A DNA stretch of 64,000 bases from NCBI GenBank assembly GCA_018894105.1, contig CM032131.1, positions 5,668,501 to 5,732,500 of the forward strand, written 5' to 3'. Source of the stretch: Jacaranda mimosifolia (Eukaryota; Streptophyta; Magnoliopsida; Lamiales; Bignoniaceae). The translations under genes were made by a program, and so were the position numbers. Positions 11,827-22,767 of this stretch are shown here, in pieces. A model generated the notes under the pieces. The model was not told the origin of the DNA. It ran no database searches and worked only from the letters and a program-made list of their open reading frames with translations. Every line of letters starts with the position of its first letter. Position 1 is the first letter of the stretch.

Positions 11827-12753
11827 CATAAAATAGCATTATGTGTACTTAATAATATCATATACATAAATATGCAGTAGATAAAAAATAATATTATAAA
11901 TACATACAAAACACACATACATATATATATATATAAACATGCGGAGTCGAATATTAGCAGTAGAAATTAACCAATACAAAAACAAATCTGTGAATAATAT
12001 TAAAATATAAATATGAATTTATGTTAGCCAATATATTAATAAAAAATAATAAAATACTATAGCTAAAATTTTGAATTAATTTGATAATGTCAATTGAGAA
12101 TAAATTCCGACACTTTTCTAAAATAACTTGTTAACACAATTTTTGAAGTATATTAATGTATATTACATGTAATTATTTGACATTTCTATTGCAAACTAAA
12201 TTAATTTTTCATTAATTTAAAAATAAAAATGCATAAGAAGATACTAAAATACAATATTTATAGTGATTATGTAACACCCCAAAAATTTTATGACTTGTAG
12301 AATTTAATTTTCCAGTATTCAATTTTCATGAATATTATTTTGTGCTTGCTATTTTATTATTTTATTGAAATTTGGGGGTCAATTTGTTAATAAGAAAACC
12401 TCAATTTCAAGATTTTAAAAGTTTTGGGGTCAATTCAAAAATAAATCAGACTTGATTTGACCATATTTGAAACTTTGGGGGTTTGCATGGAAGTTTCTAA
12501 GTCAACTGAAGGACCCAAGTGCAAAGCAATAATAAGTTTGGGGGCTTCAATTGGAGGCTTTTCCGATGGAGAAACCTAAAATAGAGGAGGGCGTTAGGCA
12601 GCTCTCGTCGAAAGGCGTCTTCAGCTGGTGGCGTTGATCTTTCCAGCAACGGCGTTGGAAAGTTGGAATGAGATTTGGAATATATACATGTATATTGTAC
12701 CATTATCTATAAACTTTGTATTATGTCAAGAATGGAGAAATGACATATGATTG

Positions 12754-12755
<2 letters not shown>

Positions 12756-12809
<54 letters not shown>
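12756..12809. repeat. (AC)n(AT)n microsatellite and insertion point of element A
   Basis: About 17 AC units are followed by TA repeats. Element A inserted in the TA tract, duplicating TATAT (12805-12809 and 29489-29493); because the tract is itself repetitive the duplication is only moderate evidence. Confidence 0.9.
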
Positions 12810-13615
12810 TGATATGGGATAGTCCAATAGGCTCGGCCCAAAGACCATAGACTCGAGGGTGTAGCATCAGGCCCATCTCATCATTAAGGCCCAATTGTGC
12901 TGCCGACTTTAGATGAAACAAGTCACCAGACAGGTCGATCTCTCGTACCCCTCTTTGATGGGTGCAGTGATTCGACCAGTCCGTAGACTGGAGCCACCGC
13001 TCCACCCCTTCGACCGTGACGCTTGGACACCTCTTATACCGTGTGCCAACCCATCGTAAGATTGACCATATCACTAACCAAGGAGGTCGATTCGTTGCAG
13101 AATCAACTCTCTGCGGTATTAAATGCCCTGGTAGACAGCACGCCTCCACATTAAAGGCGCATGCCGCTCCAGTACCACCCATACTGTCGCCCTGGGCAGG
13201 AGGCACTCCTACAGTGTACTATTCTGCCTATGAAACCTAGTGATACTATTACCTGAAATAGTATAGGAATGGGAGATAACCTAAAGTCCCTCATGCAAGG
13301 ACAAAGACCCTTCCTATATGTTAGGGGCGTTACAGAGAAATCCCTTTACCAGGAGAAGGCTATAAATACCCCATCTACAGCCTTACTAAAGGTATGTCAT
13401 TCTCTATACAAAGCCCATACTCTGCTGCTCATTATATCTAGTCGACCCCATACTAACTTGAGCGTCGGAGTGCCTTAGCCGATGGCACCTCGGCCAGCTT
13501 GACGTTTGCTCGTGATTGCAGGACTCAACCCAACTACATCAAAAGCTCGACCAGAGAGGTTGGAACTTTCAAAATTATCATTAGATCCAGTTATAAGCGG
13601 CTTTCACTCTAATCA
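12810..13615 (+). repeat. 5' LTR of element A
   Basis: 806 bp, starting TGATATGGGATAG and ending CTCTAATCA. TATAAATA at 13361-13368 is the likely promoter TATA box and is conserved in the 3' LTR (29238-29245) and in element C (59182-59189). The sequence is rich in gtcgac/gaccag words. Confidence 0.9.
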
Positions 13616-13617
13616 AT

Positions 13618-13635
13618 TGGCGCTCTCTGTGGGAA
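13618..13635 (+). promoter_or_regulatory. Primer binding site of element A
   Basis: TGGCGCTCTCTGTGGGAA lies two bases after the LTR. In element C the same place reads TGGCGCCGTTTGTGGGAA. It starts with the TGG complementary to a tRNA CCA end and has the TGGCGCC form usual for Tat-lineage elements. Confidence 0.85.
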
Positions 13636-13656
13636 GCTTTGAGTTCGCAATTGAAG

Positions 13657-15245
13657 ATAGTTAACCCCAGACGAGCCCCCTTGGGAAGAGAAGAAAATCA
13701 GAGGTCTAGCTCTCCTCCGCCTCGACCTCATGAGAGCTTGGTGCGTTGGGGTCGAGCGTTTGCTAGAACAGGTGGTCACCCTAACCATGCCCCAATTGAT
13801 GCAGCTCATTAGCGAGCAAATATCAGACCAGATTTCTGCTTAACTTTTTGTGGCTCTGAATCGACATGCCATGCAGCCAGAGCCGGCAGCCAGTGCAACT
13901 CCACTGCCCGTGCCCTCAGATGAGAGATCACCCAAAGAAAATCAAGACCAACCAGAGTCCAGAAGGCCTCCTTCGAGATGTGAAGTTAGCCTGGGTCATT
14001 TTCCAAGGGAAGTGGGCTGGCCCATACTCTGCGAGGAGGTTGCGGATTCAATTGACCACAACGTTCGACCCATTTGAGCCCTACAGCGTGATAGGGTCGA
14101 GTGCTCGAGGCCCCACTCAAATAGAAATGCATCCCAAGCTGATAAAGAGGAATGGGAGAAAGTATCCCACCAAGTCCAATAGCTGAACAGACGATTAGAA
14201 GAGATCTCGAGGAGAAACACGGAGAAAAATCACTATCAAGAGGGGCCACCGAGGTTCTGAGGAGAGAGAGATTCTCCATTCGTGCAAGAGATTATCGACG
14301 AGCGCATTGCCGTTGATGCCAAAGTCCCGACAAGCCAACCTAGATATGATGGCTTGTCGAACCAAAATGAGCATTTGATGCAATTCGAGCACATGATGCA
14401 GCTGCATAGGCATAGCGATTACATCCACGCTAAGATGCTAGTGACAACCTTTTAGGGGATAGTGCTCGACTAGTTATTCAAACTGGAGCCGACGTCGATA
14501 TACTCATACAACCAGTTGTGCGATAAATTTCTGCACCACTTTACGAGGAAGGTAAAGCTCCCCCATACTCACTTACACACAGTGAAACGGAATGAAGGAG
14601 AGTCCCTTCGAGACACATGAAAGTACTAGAGATTGATAGCCCTCGAATCGAGTTCCTGATTGACATGTTGTTCTTGGGCCTCCGACACAAGGAATGTGCC
14701 AATGCGTTGGTACGCGTGCGACCTAGGTCAATGGAAGAGCTCCTCGACCTCGCGGAAAGACCAATGACCCAGGAGGATATTTATAGACTGAAGTATGGCA
14801 ATCCGGAGGTCAATAAGAAGAAGAGCAAGGAGAAAGACGACCGCCAGTACAGGGAAGGTCTTCGATCCACCATTAAATGCTTCCATGATTATATTCCGGT
14901 TAACCTCCTGAGGAAGGAGGTGTTTTTCGCTATCCAGCATGACAACCTCCTTAAGAGGCCCAGGAAGCTGACGGAGACCGAAGCCATGAAAAAGTTAAAG
15001 AAGTACTGCCATTTTCATAAGCAAAAAGGCACGAGATGGAAGATTATTTCAATTTGCACGATGAGATTGAGAGACTGATCAGGCAGGGCCATCTCAAAAA
15101 GTACGTCAACGAGCATGCTAGATGCGAAGAGGGCAAAATCGACCGGACTTTCCGTAGAGAGAGGTCAGCTAGCCCAATAAGAGAAGATAAAGAAAAAAAC
15201 CTGCCCAAGAGCCCCACCCACCCATTAGAGGTGTCATCGACATGA
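13657..15245 (+). pseudogene. gag: gag of element A
   Basis: This is the capsid-nucleocapsid gene. The start codon is lost: C begins Met-Val-Asn-Thr-Arg at 59470, but here the codon is ATA (13657-13659). The N-terminal part (to about 14240) is broken by frameshifts. The capsid domain reads from about 14330 (DGLSNQNEHLMQFEHMMQL) to 14800 (SMEELLDLAERPM). Bases 14617-15078 are open and contain the nucleocapsid-like block KKYCHFHKQKG (15001 on), after which a frameshift spoils the motif. The frame then continues at 15036-15245 as DYFNLHDEIERLIRQGHLKK. The order and wording match Tat-lineage gag. No function can remain. Confidence 0.88.
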
Positions 15246-15337
15246 TTGCGGGAGGTCCCACTGGGGAGGACTCAATGTCCACCAGAAAGCAGACCCAAAG
15301 GCAACTAGAATCGACCAAAAAAAAAGCCTAGGTCGAA

Positions 15338-15886
15338 ATGATTTTCCAGCTCTCAATCAGCACAGAACCAATTTCCTTCACTGAGTCCAACCTCGATCAT
15401 TTGGAGAATAGAGGAGTCTACCGCAAGATAGACTGTCCCATGGTGGTAATGCTCGAAATAGCCAATTTCGAAGTAAGAAAAATTCTGGTCGGCAATGGCA
15501 GCTCTGCCAACATCATATTTTTGTTAACCCTAAAAAGAATGAACTTGGGGCAATTAAAGTTTGAGCTAGTCTATACGCTGCTGGTCGGATTTGGGGGGTT
15601 CGAGATCATCCCAGAGGGATCCATTAACTTGTCCACATCATTTGGACAAGCCTTTTGCAACAGAACCTTGATGATAAACTACCTTGTAGTCGATGCTCCA
15701 TTTGCCTACAACGTCATCATTGGTCGACCTACCCTGAATGACTTCAGAGCTATTATCTCGACCTACCATATTAAGATCAAATTCCCAACCCTAGTAGGAG
15801 TAGAAAAGCTTTTGTGCAACGTTAAGGAAGCATGGCGTTGCTATACCATATCGGTCGAGTTAAACGAGCAGAAGACCCGACCTTAG
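15338..15886 (+). pseudogene. Aspartic protease region of element A
   Basis: This 182-codon open stretch encodes the protease that cleaves the polyprotein. The active-site block reads ILVGNGSSANIIF; the catalytic Asp is replaced by Gly (GGC at 15491-15493), whereas element C keeps GAT (61328-61330). The second conserved block, YNVIIGRPTLNDFRAIIST, is intact. The frame is open but the enzyme would be inactive. The wording VDNGSSAN and IIGRPxLN is typical of Tat-type proteases. Confidence 0.9.
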
Positions 15887-16061
15887 TGATGCCCTCGGGG
15901 GACACCCCTATAGCGAAACCCGAGGAAGAAACTACATCTAAGAAAAGAAAACTAGAAGATACCTTAGTTGAGCCTATTGGGGAGTTCAAAATAATCAAGC
16001 TCGAACCAGGAAACCCAGACAAGACCACTCAGATTGGGAATGATATGGGCCATATACTGGA

Positions 16062-16778
16062 ATGCTTTATGGTCAATTTCCTCCGAAGAAATATCGATGT
16101 AGTCATATGGAAAGCTTTCGACCTCTAAGGAATCAACCCAAGTGTCATTGTCCATCGTCTCTAGTAGACCCCTCATGCAAACCAGTGAGACAGAAGACAA
16201 GAACCTTAAATGCTGAGAGATTCCAAATCATCGAAAAGGAGGTCAAAAAACTATTGGAGGCAGGATATATTGTAGAAATTCAGTACCCCTCTTGGCTTTG
16301 TAATGTTGTACTCGTCCCTAAGAATGAGGGAAAATGGCGTATGTGTAATGATTTCACTGATTTGAATAAAGCATGCCCTAAAGATCCTTACCCCCTGCCT
16401 CGTATAGATTTATTAGTAGATTCCACTGCCGGGTGAGAGTTATTGAGCATGATGGATATCTTCCAAGGCTACTATAAAATATTCATGGCACTCGAGGATA
16501 GGGAGAAGACCTCATTCATTGTCCCCAATGGAGTATATTGTTTCTTAGTTATGCCCTTTGGACTAAAAAACATGGGGGCAACATTCCAAAGATTAGTCAA
16601 CTTTATGTTCAAATGCGAGATTGGAAAATCCATGGAGGTCTATATCGATGACATAATTATCAAAACAAAGAAAGCCGATGATCACCTAATCGACCTCAAC
16701 TACACTTTTTCTATACTGAGGGCGTTCGGTATGAAGTTCAACCCTAGTAAGTGCACCTTCGGGGGTTCGAAGAGATAA
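16062..16778 (+). pseudogene. Reverse transcriptase of element A
   Basis: Conserved RT blocks follow in order: VEIQYPSWLCNVVLVPKNEG, KWRMCNDFTDLNKACPKDPY, then MMDIFQGYYKIFM, and the catalytic YIDDI at 16641-16655. The frame is constant from 16062 to 16778 except for TGA at 16434-16436, where element C has TGT (Cys). Further on, PSKCTFGGSKR marks a frameshift into the connection domain. The catalytic aspartates are present; the enzyme is lost through the stop and frameshift. Confidence 0.93.
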
Positions 16779-17260
16779 GTTCCTGGGCTACATAATTAGT
16801 TAGAGAGGGATCAAAGTGAACCCACAAAAGATCCAGGCAGTTTTGGACATCACCCCACCCCGAACTGTTCGAGACTTACAGTGTCTAGTCGGCAGAATAA
16901 TAGCCCTCAGCAGATTCATTGCATGACTGGCTGATAAGAGTCTTCTTTTCTTTAAGATATTCAGAAATGCGAAAAATTAGGATTTCAATGGACTAAATAG
17001 TGCGATCAAGCTCTCATTGAACTTAAGAAATACCTCTCATCTCCATCCATGCTCACCAAGCCCGAGTTGGGAGAAGTTTTGCAACTCTACCTAGTCGTGT
17101 CTATCGCCTCGATCAGTTCAGTGTTGGCCTCGACAAGAGATGGAACTCACCGACTTATTTATTGCTGCAATAAAGCCCTGCAAGGACTTGAGCACAATTA
17201 CCTGAAGATCGAGAAGTTTTCCCTCACCCTCGTTATAGTAGTACGGAAGTTATGACCTTA
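16779..17260 (+). pseudogene. RT connection and RNase H of element A
   Basis: Bases 16779-17045 read in broken frames as the connection region (FLGYII, VNPQKIQAVLDITPPRTVRD). Bases 17049-17255 are open and hold the Ty3-type RNase H start (LQLYLVVSIASISSVLASTR, then KALQGLEHNYLKIEKFSLTL). The TDAS-type acidic motif expected here is VVSIAS, so the catalytic residue is absent, as is usual for the first RNase H of Tat elements that carry a second one. Confidence 0.8.
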
Positions 17261-17479
17261 CTTCCAGTCTCATGCTATCATAATGCTGACGAATTAGCCA
17301 TTAAAGCAGGTGTTTTCGAAGCCAGACACGTTAGGCAAACTCACCAAATAGGCCATCGAGCTTGGGGAGTTTGACATCACATTCCAACTGCAGGCGGCCA
17401 TAAGAGCACAGGTTCTGTTCGATTTTATCGCCGAAAGGCTCGACGTCCCTGACCATCTCGACCAGAACTCCTCCATTTG

Positions 17480-17830
17480 GACATTACACATCGATGGTTT
17501 AACAACCACATCGGGAGGCAAAATTGGTGTTTCACTTTGCTCCCCACTCTTCGAGAAGTATGATTTTGCAATAAAATTCGACTTCCTGGTCACCAACAAC
17601 GAAGCAGAGTACAATGCTCTCATCAACGGGATGAACATAGCAACAGCTCGAGGCATTGAGCAGCTAGTTGCAATCATCGATTCCTAGCTGGTGGCAGAGC
17701 TGGTCGAAGGAAACTTCAAAGCTAAAGAAGTTACGATGAGTCAGTACTTGACTGAGGTGAAACGATTATAGCGGTTGTTCAAAAGCTTCACCTTAAGCTA
17801 GGTACCCCGAGTAGAAAATGAGTGGGCAGA
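17480..17830 (+). pseudogene. Second, archaeal-type RNase H (aRNH) of element A
   Basis: In the same reading direction but not one continuous open frame, the sequence gives LHIDGLTTTSGGKIGVSL, TNNEAEYNALINGMNIA, and IIDS*LVAELVEGNF. These are the D, E and D motifs of an archaeal/plant-type RNase H. A further acidic block, NEWADALLKFANS, follows at 17818 on. An aRNH between the classical RNase H and integrase is diagnostic of the Tat lineage (established for plant Ty3/gypsy). Stops occur at 17684-17686 and near 17769. Confidence 0.87.
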
Positions 17831-18099
17831 CGCACTCTTAAAGTTTGCTAACTCGACGGGAGAAACCAGAGAAAGAACCATAACGTTCCTGGTAGCCAGC
17901 AAACCATCTATCCATACTCGCGATCAGAATTTTGCCGGAAGCATTGAGGAAATAACGCTCTCCTAACAAGACCCAATCAGGCTCTACTTGAGCCAAGGGA
18001 CAATCCCCGACGACAGAATTGAGGCCCCCAGACTGAGAGGGAAAGCAGCCAAATTTGCCTTCGATGAGCATGGACAACTTTATATGAGGTCAATATCTG

Positions 18100-19190
18100 G
18101 ACCACCCCCTTAAATGCCTAACACCCGACGAAGCAAACCAAGTCCTTCATGAGATTCACGTGGGCATTTATGGTAATCATTCCAGAGATCAGTCGCTGGC
18201 ACACAAAGTTATCTAATGCTAGAATTTTTGGCCCACTTTATTAAAAGATTCAGTCGACTTCGCTAGAAAGTGCCCACCTGCTAGCTTTACTTGAACACAC
18301 CGCACCAGCCCATAGCATCAATGGTAAACATCTAGATCACATGGCCATTCGATCAGTGGGGGATCGATATAGTCGAATCTCTGCCAAAAACATCTGGCCA
18401 ATAAAAATTTATCATCATTGCGGTCGAATACTTTGCTAACTGGGTCGAAGTGAAAGTAGTTCTGAAGATCACTGATGTGGCCATCAAGAGCTTCATTTGG
18501 AAGTACATAATCTGTCATTTTAGCCTGCCCAAGGTCCTGATCTCAAATAATAGAACTCAATTTCAAAGTAAGAACACGTAAAACTGGTGCGAGGCCTTGG
18601 GGATCTGCCAAATAATTTGCTTTGGTCGGAAACCCCCAGGCTAACGGTAAGACAGAGGTCACGAACAGAACAGTCCTCGACCACCTCAAAGCTCGAATAG
18701 AAAAAACTGGAACAAGCTGGGAAGACGACCTTCCCAGGGTAATGTGGGCATACAGAACCACCCCTCGAGCAGCCACAGGCTGCAGCCCTTAAGCTTGGTA
18801 TATGGCTCCGAAGCAGTAATTCCATTTGAGCTGGTGCAACACATGGCCCAAGTGATCCATTATAACCCTATTAGAAATGCGATAGAAAGGGCCCTCGACC
18901 TCATCATCATCGAGGAGTTGTGATACACAGCTTACAACACAATGCAACGATACCGATCGAAAGTGATGGAACATGACAATGAAACAGTTCAACCGTGTAG
19001 CTTCAAAGTCAGAGACCTCGTCCTTAAGAAAGTTGAAGTGTCGAGAAATGTGGGAAAACTCGACACAAAATGGGAGGGGCCTTACTCCGTGGTTAAAGTG
19101 TCAAAACACAACGCATACCGACTAGTAGTCACGTTAGGCAATGAACTATTGCGCCCTTAGAACGCTATAACTCTAAAGAAATTCTATGTA
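18100..19190 (+). pseudogene. Integrase of element A
   Basis: The zinc-binding N-terminus is recognisable as YLTPDEANQVLHEIHVGIYG (18114 on) and ARKCPP. The core first block survives as FDQWGIDIVESLPK (18350 on). The second catalytic Asp block reads LISNNRTQFQS (about 18538), so Asp has become Asn. The Glu block, GNPQANGKTEVTNRTVLDHL (about 18630), is intact, and WAYRTTPRAATGCSP plus VYGSEAVIPFEL follow after a frameshift. Bases 18942-19160 are open and hold the C-terminal domain (SFKVRDLVLKK, GKLDTKWEGPYSVVKV). Several stops and shifts make it dead. Confidence 0.9.
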
Positions 19191-19284
19191 TAAAGAGGCC
19201 ACTGGTCTCCGATGTATTTCTTCACAACAATGAAATTTTATGACACATCTCTTAAATACCTACTTACACAAATTGATCTATAGA

Positions 19285-19690
19285 GTCGACCCCAAAGTCG
19301 ACCAAGCAGGATTCTAGCCGCCAAGTTAAGGCTCACAATCGAGACCAAGCAAATGAGTTCATCTTTTAGTGTTGACCCCGAAGTCGACCAAGCAGGCTTC
19401 TAGTCGCCAAGTCAAGGCTTCACAGCCGAGACCAAGTAAACGAGTTCATCGTTTAGTGTCAACCCCGAAGTCAACCAAGCAGGCTTCAGCCATCAAGTCA
19501 AGGCTTCATAGCCAAGACCAAATAAATGAGTTCATCATTTATAGTCAATCCCGAAGTCGACCAAGCAGGCTTCCAACCGCCAAGACAAATCCTCATAGGC
19601 AAGATTAAGCAAACGATTTGATCGGTTGCAATCAACCTCGTAGTCGATCAAAAAGACCTCAAGCCGATAAATTGAAGACGCATAGCGTGA
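19285..19690 (+). repeat. 86-bp tandem repeat after integrase of element A
   Basis: Copies start with GTCGACCCCGAAGTCGACCA-like sequence at 19285, 19371, 19458, 19544 and (degraded) 19631: spacing 86-87 bp, about 4.7 copies. The unit also carries AAGCAGGCTTC and GAGTTCATC. It occupies the same position as the 41-bp array of the first Tat remnant but is unrelated in sequence. Confidence 0.92.
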
Positions 19691-19920
19691 ATTAAAATAT
19701 GTGTTGGTTTAGGTCAATATGGTTCATTCGACAATAATCTTGAACTAATTTTACCAAAATTTGGCAGCACAAAAGCAACTCAAACACTCGAGGACAACCT
19801 TCATTGAACCAAATTGCTTACTTAAGAACAATATCTTTTTGACAAAACAACTATGTTAAAAGAGCAGAAAAAAGTATTTCATTTAAGTTTAGCATTCCCA
19901 ATTACAACCGTTAAATAAGC
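19691..19920 (+). other. Spacer between tandem repeats and antisense gene, element A
   Basis: I see no coding capacity or repeat here. The minus-strand gene ends at its right edge, so this is the 3' untranslated side of both the sense and the antisense transcription units. Confidence 0.5.
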
Positions 19921-22386
19921 TTAAATACATCTAGCACCCTCATCGTGCCCTCCTTGAGCACCCTCCTCAATTGCTTGATCAAGCTCATCGCTCGAGAGAA
20001 TTGGAATAGGAACTACCGCGGGGATGTTTGCTCTCGGCTTCGGCATTGCAACAGTAATGGGAACAGCGGCAGTCGTTGTTGAGAAGGCCCCACCTCCTCA
20101 GCTAAAAAACTTTCCTCGAGCGAAGAAAGGTACTCGACAACATCGACCATGCCGTCCAGAAGCTCAAACGCAAACTCGCTCACATAGGCAAACTCCTTCA
20201 CCACCTCAGCTGCCTTTTTCTACGCCTCGGTTAAGGGCGCGACAGGTAGCCTCCGCATCTCCCTCTTTAGCAACGACCTCCTCGTCCTCAGGGTACAGCT
20301 ATAACTGCTTATCCAGGATGTGGCTGATGCGATCCCTATCCTCAGGTTGAAAAAATAGCCTAGGAACTATAGCTGCTTGATCGCCTTATCGAATGCATTC
20401 CTGGCATCGTCTAAAGAAAAAATAATGTTCACATCTTGGAATGCCAAGCATAGCATGAACTGCTGTACGGCATCTTGCCACATCAATGGCAGCTTTTTAA
20501 AGAATTCAGCCCAAGCCTCTTGGAGTGCCGCATTTCGACTAGCTATCCGACATAACTCATAACCATGTTGCGCATCCATTCTGGCCTGGTTGAGCAGCTC
20601 GTCCATTTAGGTCTTTTCTTCAACGGAGATGACCAACTGACTATCTTTCAATCGGAGCTAATTGATGAGCTCCTCGACCTCTTTGGTTAGCTCATCGACC
20701 TTGGTTTGTGAAGACACGAACTAAGCTTTCAAAGTCTCCATGTCCCCACCCTCTTGCAAATGCTCACGATCGGCAAAGGCTAGCTTTGACGTCTTATAGA
20801 AATGGTAGCCTAGCTGACCCACCTGAAGAGTAATTCCTGGTAAAAGAGCAATATTCAACCTACAAATAAAATTCGACGATACAATCTTGTCGATCAGAAC
20901 CCTACCATGTTCGAGTGATAAGCCAAAGCTCTGAGTCTCGCAACCTGGCTTAGCCCCATCAATTTCTTCTGGTCGGATGCAAATAATTCGGCCATCATCA
21001 CCTTTAGTAGAGTAGCCTCGATTGACCCTACCGTCTCCATCGAGTATGAATTATGAACAACCAAGATCGGCTTCGTTCCAAACCTTGGCAATGGTAGTTT
21101 AGGCAGTTGGAATAACACGCCGTTCCCGTGCTAGCCAAACAAATCATATCCAGAGGGTTGGCTTGGCTCCGTCGCTCTCCCTTTGCCTTTTTCGACCGCC
21201 GTTCTCTCAGGAGCAGGTCAAGCCTACTCGACCATGGGCTTTTGCCTCAACCTGTGGGGCTATTTCCTGAGGTCACCATGGGCCAAACGGGCAATGAAGT
21301 AAATGACGGTGAAGGCGTCATCGCCTCTGGCTGTGCTGCCGCGACCAGAGCAGCCCCTCGACAGGCCACAGTAGCTAAACACCACTGCTCATTTCTCCCA
21401 GCCCTTGCCAAAGTTTTTGCTCTTGAACAATTCATGATCTCATCTTGAACAGCCAAGCAACATCAAACAAAGGGTTAAAATCAAGCAGGAAAAACAGACA
21501 AAATACCAATCATCAACAACATAATCTACCTAATCGAGCGTCCGCTGGTAAGCCCAGCTGAGCTGGCGACAGACCAGCTAACGCCAAACTCCTCTCCTTA
21601 ATAAATACTAAGGACTCCACCTGACCGAACTCAACCAAATTCTGAATGAATATATTGGACCAGGTAGGAGTTAAGTTACCAGGCATCTCGACATGCCCCA
21701 TCCACCACTTCCTCGGGATATTAAAGCCCCAAGCCACTCGAGCATACATATAACGCTTTTCCACTCTTGTCTGTAGGAAGATGCAGAGATAACAAGAAAC
21801 TTTCGACAGGGTCGAGCAGTGAGGTAATAAAAGCCCGACTCATCGGTACTACCAGACTTTCGGGACATAAGAAGGTGAAAAAGGTTAGAGAAGTTTGCAA
21901 AGGTAGTAGGCTGGTTGAATATATGCATTAGAACGACAAAGTTGTATATAGTAGAGAAACAATTCAGCAACAGTTGGGTTATACACACTTCTGAGCCCCT
22001 GAGCAATTCAACTATAGGACCACCTAATGGGAACCTAAGGCTACACCTAAAGGCATCCTCGAATACAATTATACACCCAATCGGAGGTCGATGCATCCGA
22101 CCAAAGGGCCCAAGTACTATAAGTGCATACTCTTCGGGGATATGAAATAGCCGCCTAATGCGCGCCAGGTCAGCAGAGGTTATTGTGGATACTATTTCAC
22201 TATAGTAGTTGGGGGTGAATAATCAACTGCACGACAAGGGGGCCTGACTTGGCCCAACATTATCCCCAGGCTGCACGCGATCATTGCTCGAGCTACTAGA
22301 CTCCTCTGATGAACCCTAGGTCGATCAGAATGAGTAGCTTCACTATCCCTTCCCTGACTACCCTCAAAATTAGATAAGCGCAGCAT
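19921..22386 (-). pseudogene. Antisense gene of element A (plant transposon-type protein)
   Basis: It is read on the minus strand from ATG at 22384-22386 (MLRLSNFEGSQGRDSEATH) to TAA at 19921-19923 (ending HDEGARCI). The centre (22096-21513) has the blocks PIGCIIVFEDAFRCSLRFPL, FSNLFHLLMSRKSGSTDESG, FYYLTARPCRKFLV and ARVAWGFNIPRKWW. That order (D/EDAFRxGLRFPL, SGWYY, WGF) is the one I know from the plant family called putative gypsy-type transposon protein (Pfam Transposase_28-like). Bases 20840-20370 encode a helical, coiled-coil-like C-terminus (MDELLNQARMDAQHGYEL, ALQEAWAEFFKKL). Frameshifts and stops break it. Function is unknown. Its own promoter lies at 22544-22571 and a homologous 5' part is kept in element D. 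Confidence 0.72.
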
Positions 22387-22543
22387 TTCTAAAACAAAAA
22401 AGGAACGCGAATGAAAATTAGGGAAGGCACTTACTCGTTGCCGATGAAGTGTAAACCGCAAGATAATAACAGGAAAGACAGTTGGCTCAAAACTCGACCA
22501 GACGTAAAGCGGTAAAAAGTAAAAATCAATACTGTAACTGCCC

Positions 22544-22571
22544 CTATTTATAGGCATGCGAGCGCGGGAAA
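22544..22571 (-). promoter_or_regulatory. Antisense promoter of element A: TATA box and E2F-like site
   Basis: On the minus strand CTATAAATAG (22553-22544) lies 167 nt before the antisense ATG, and TTTCCCGC (22571-22564), a canonical E2F-type word, lies just upstream of it. Element D has CTATAAATAG 165 nt before its ATG and ATTCCCGC at the matching place. Conservation of both spacing and sequence in two diverged copies supports function; no expression evidence is available. Confidence 0.65.
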
Positions 22572-22747
22572 CCCAAGAGTCTGTAATGATGGCATAATCG
22601 TCGCTAGACGTGCACCTGGCATGATGTAACTGGCGCATTAAATGTGCTAAACCCAGGTCGACTTTCAAAAACCTTTGTCGACGGATCTCGTAATTGCACA
22701 ACAGACTACTCCCCAATTCGTCTCGTTGATCATTTTGTTCAGCATTC

Positions 22748-22767
22748 GAAAGTGAGAGGGGGAGTCA
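22748..22767 (+). promoter_or_regulatory. Polypurine tract of element A
   Basis: AAAGTGAGAGGGGGAGTCA directly precedes the 3' LTR start TGATATGGG at 22768. This is the site where plus-strand synthesis is primed. Confidence 0.8.

Noticed and set aside
12721..13206. 161-codon minus-strand open frame
   Set aside because: It lies across the 5' LTR of element A and a CA microsatellite (poly Val-Cys tail); shared LTR composition explains it.
17294..17677. 127-codon minus-strand open frame
   Set aside because: It lies opposite the RNase H/aRNH coding region of element A, whose sense strand carries recognisable motifs; no domain on the minus strand.
22386..22440. Leader intron in the antisense gene (GTAAGT ... 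TTTTAG before the ATG)
   Set aside because: The implied intron would be about 46 nt, shorter than plant introns normally are, and the acceptor is weak in element D; kept only as a remark.
22600..22650. tRNA or other RNA genes
   Set aside because: I looked for tRNA-like A/B boxes and cloverleaf arms through the window and found none that I could support; the tRNA-complementary stretches are primer binding sites.
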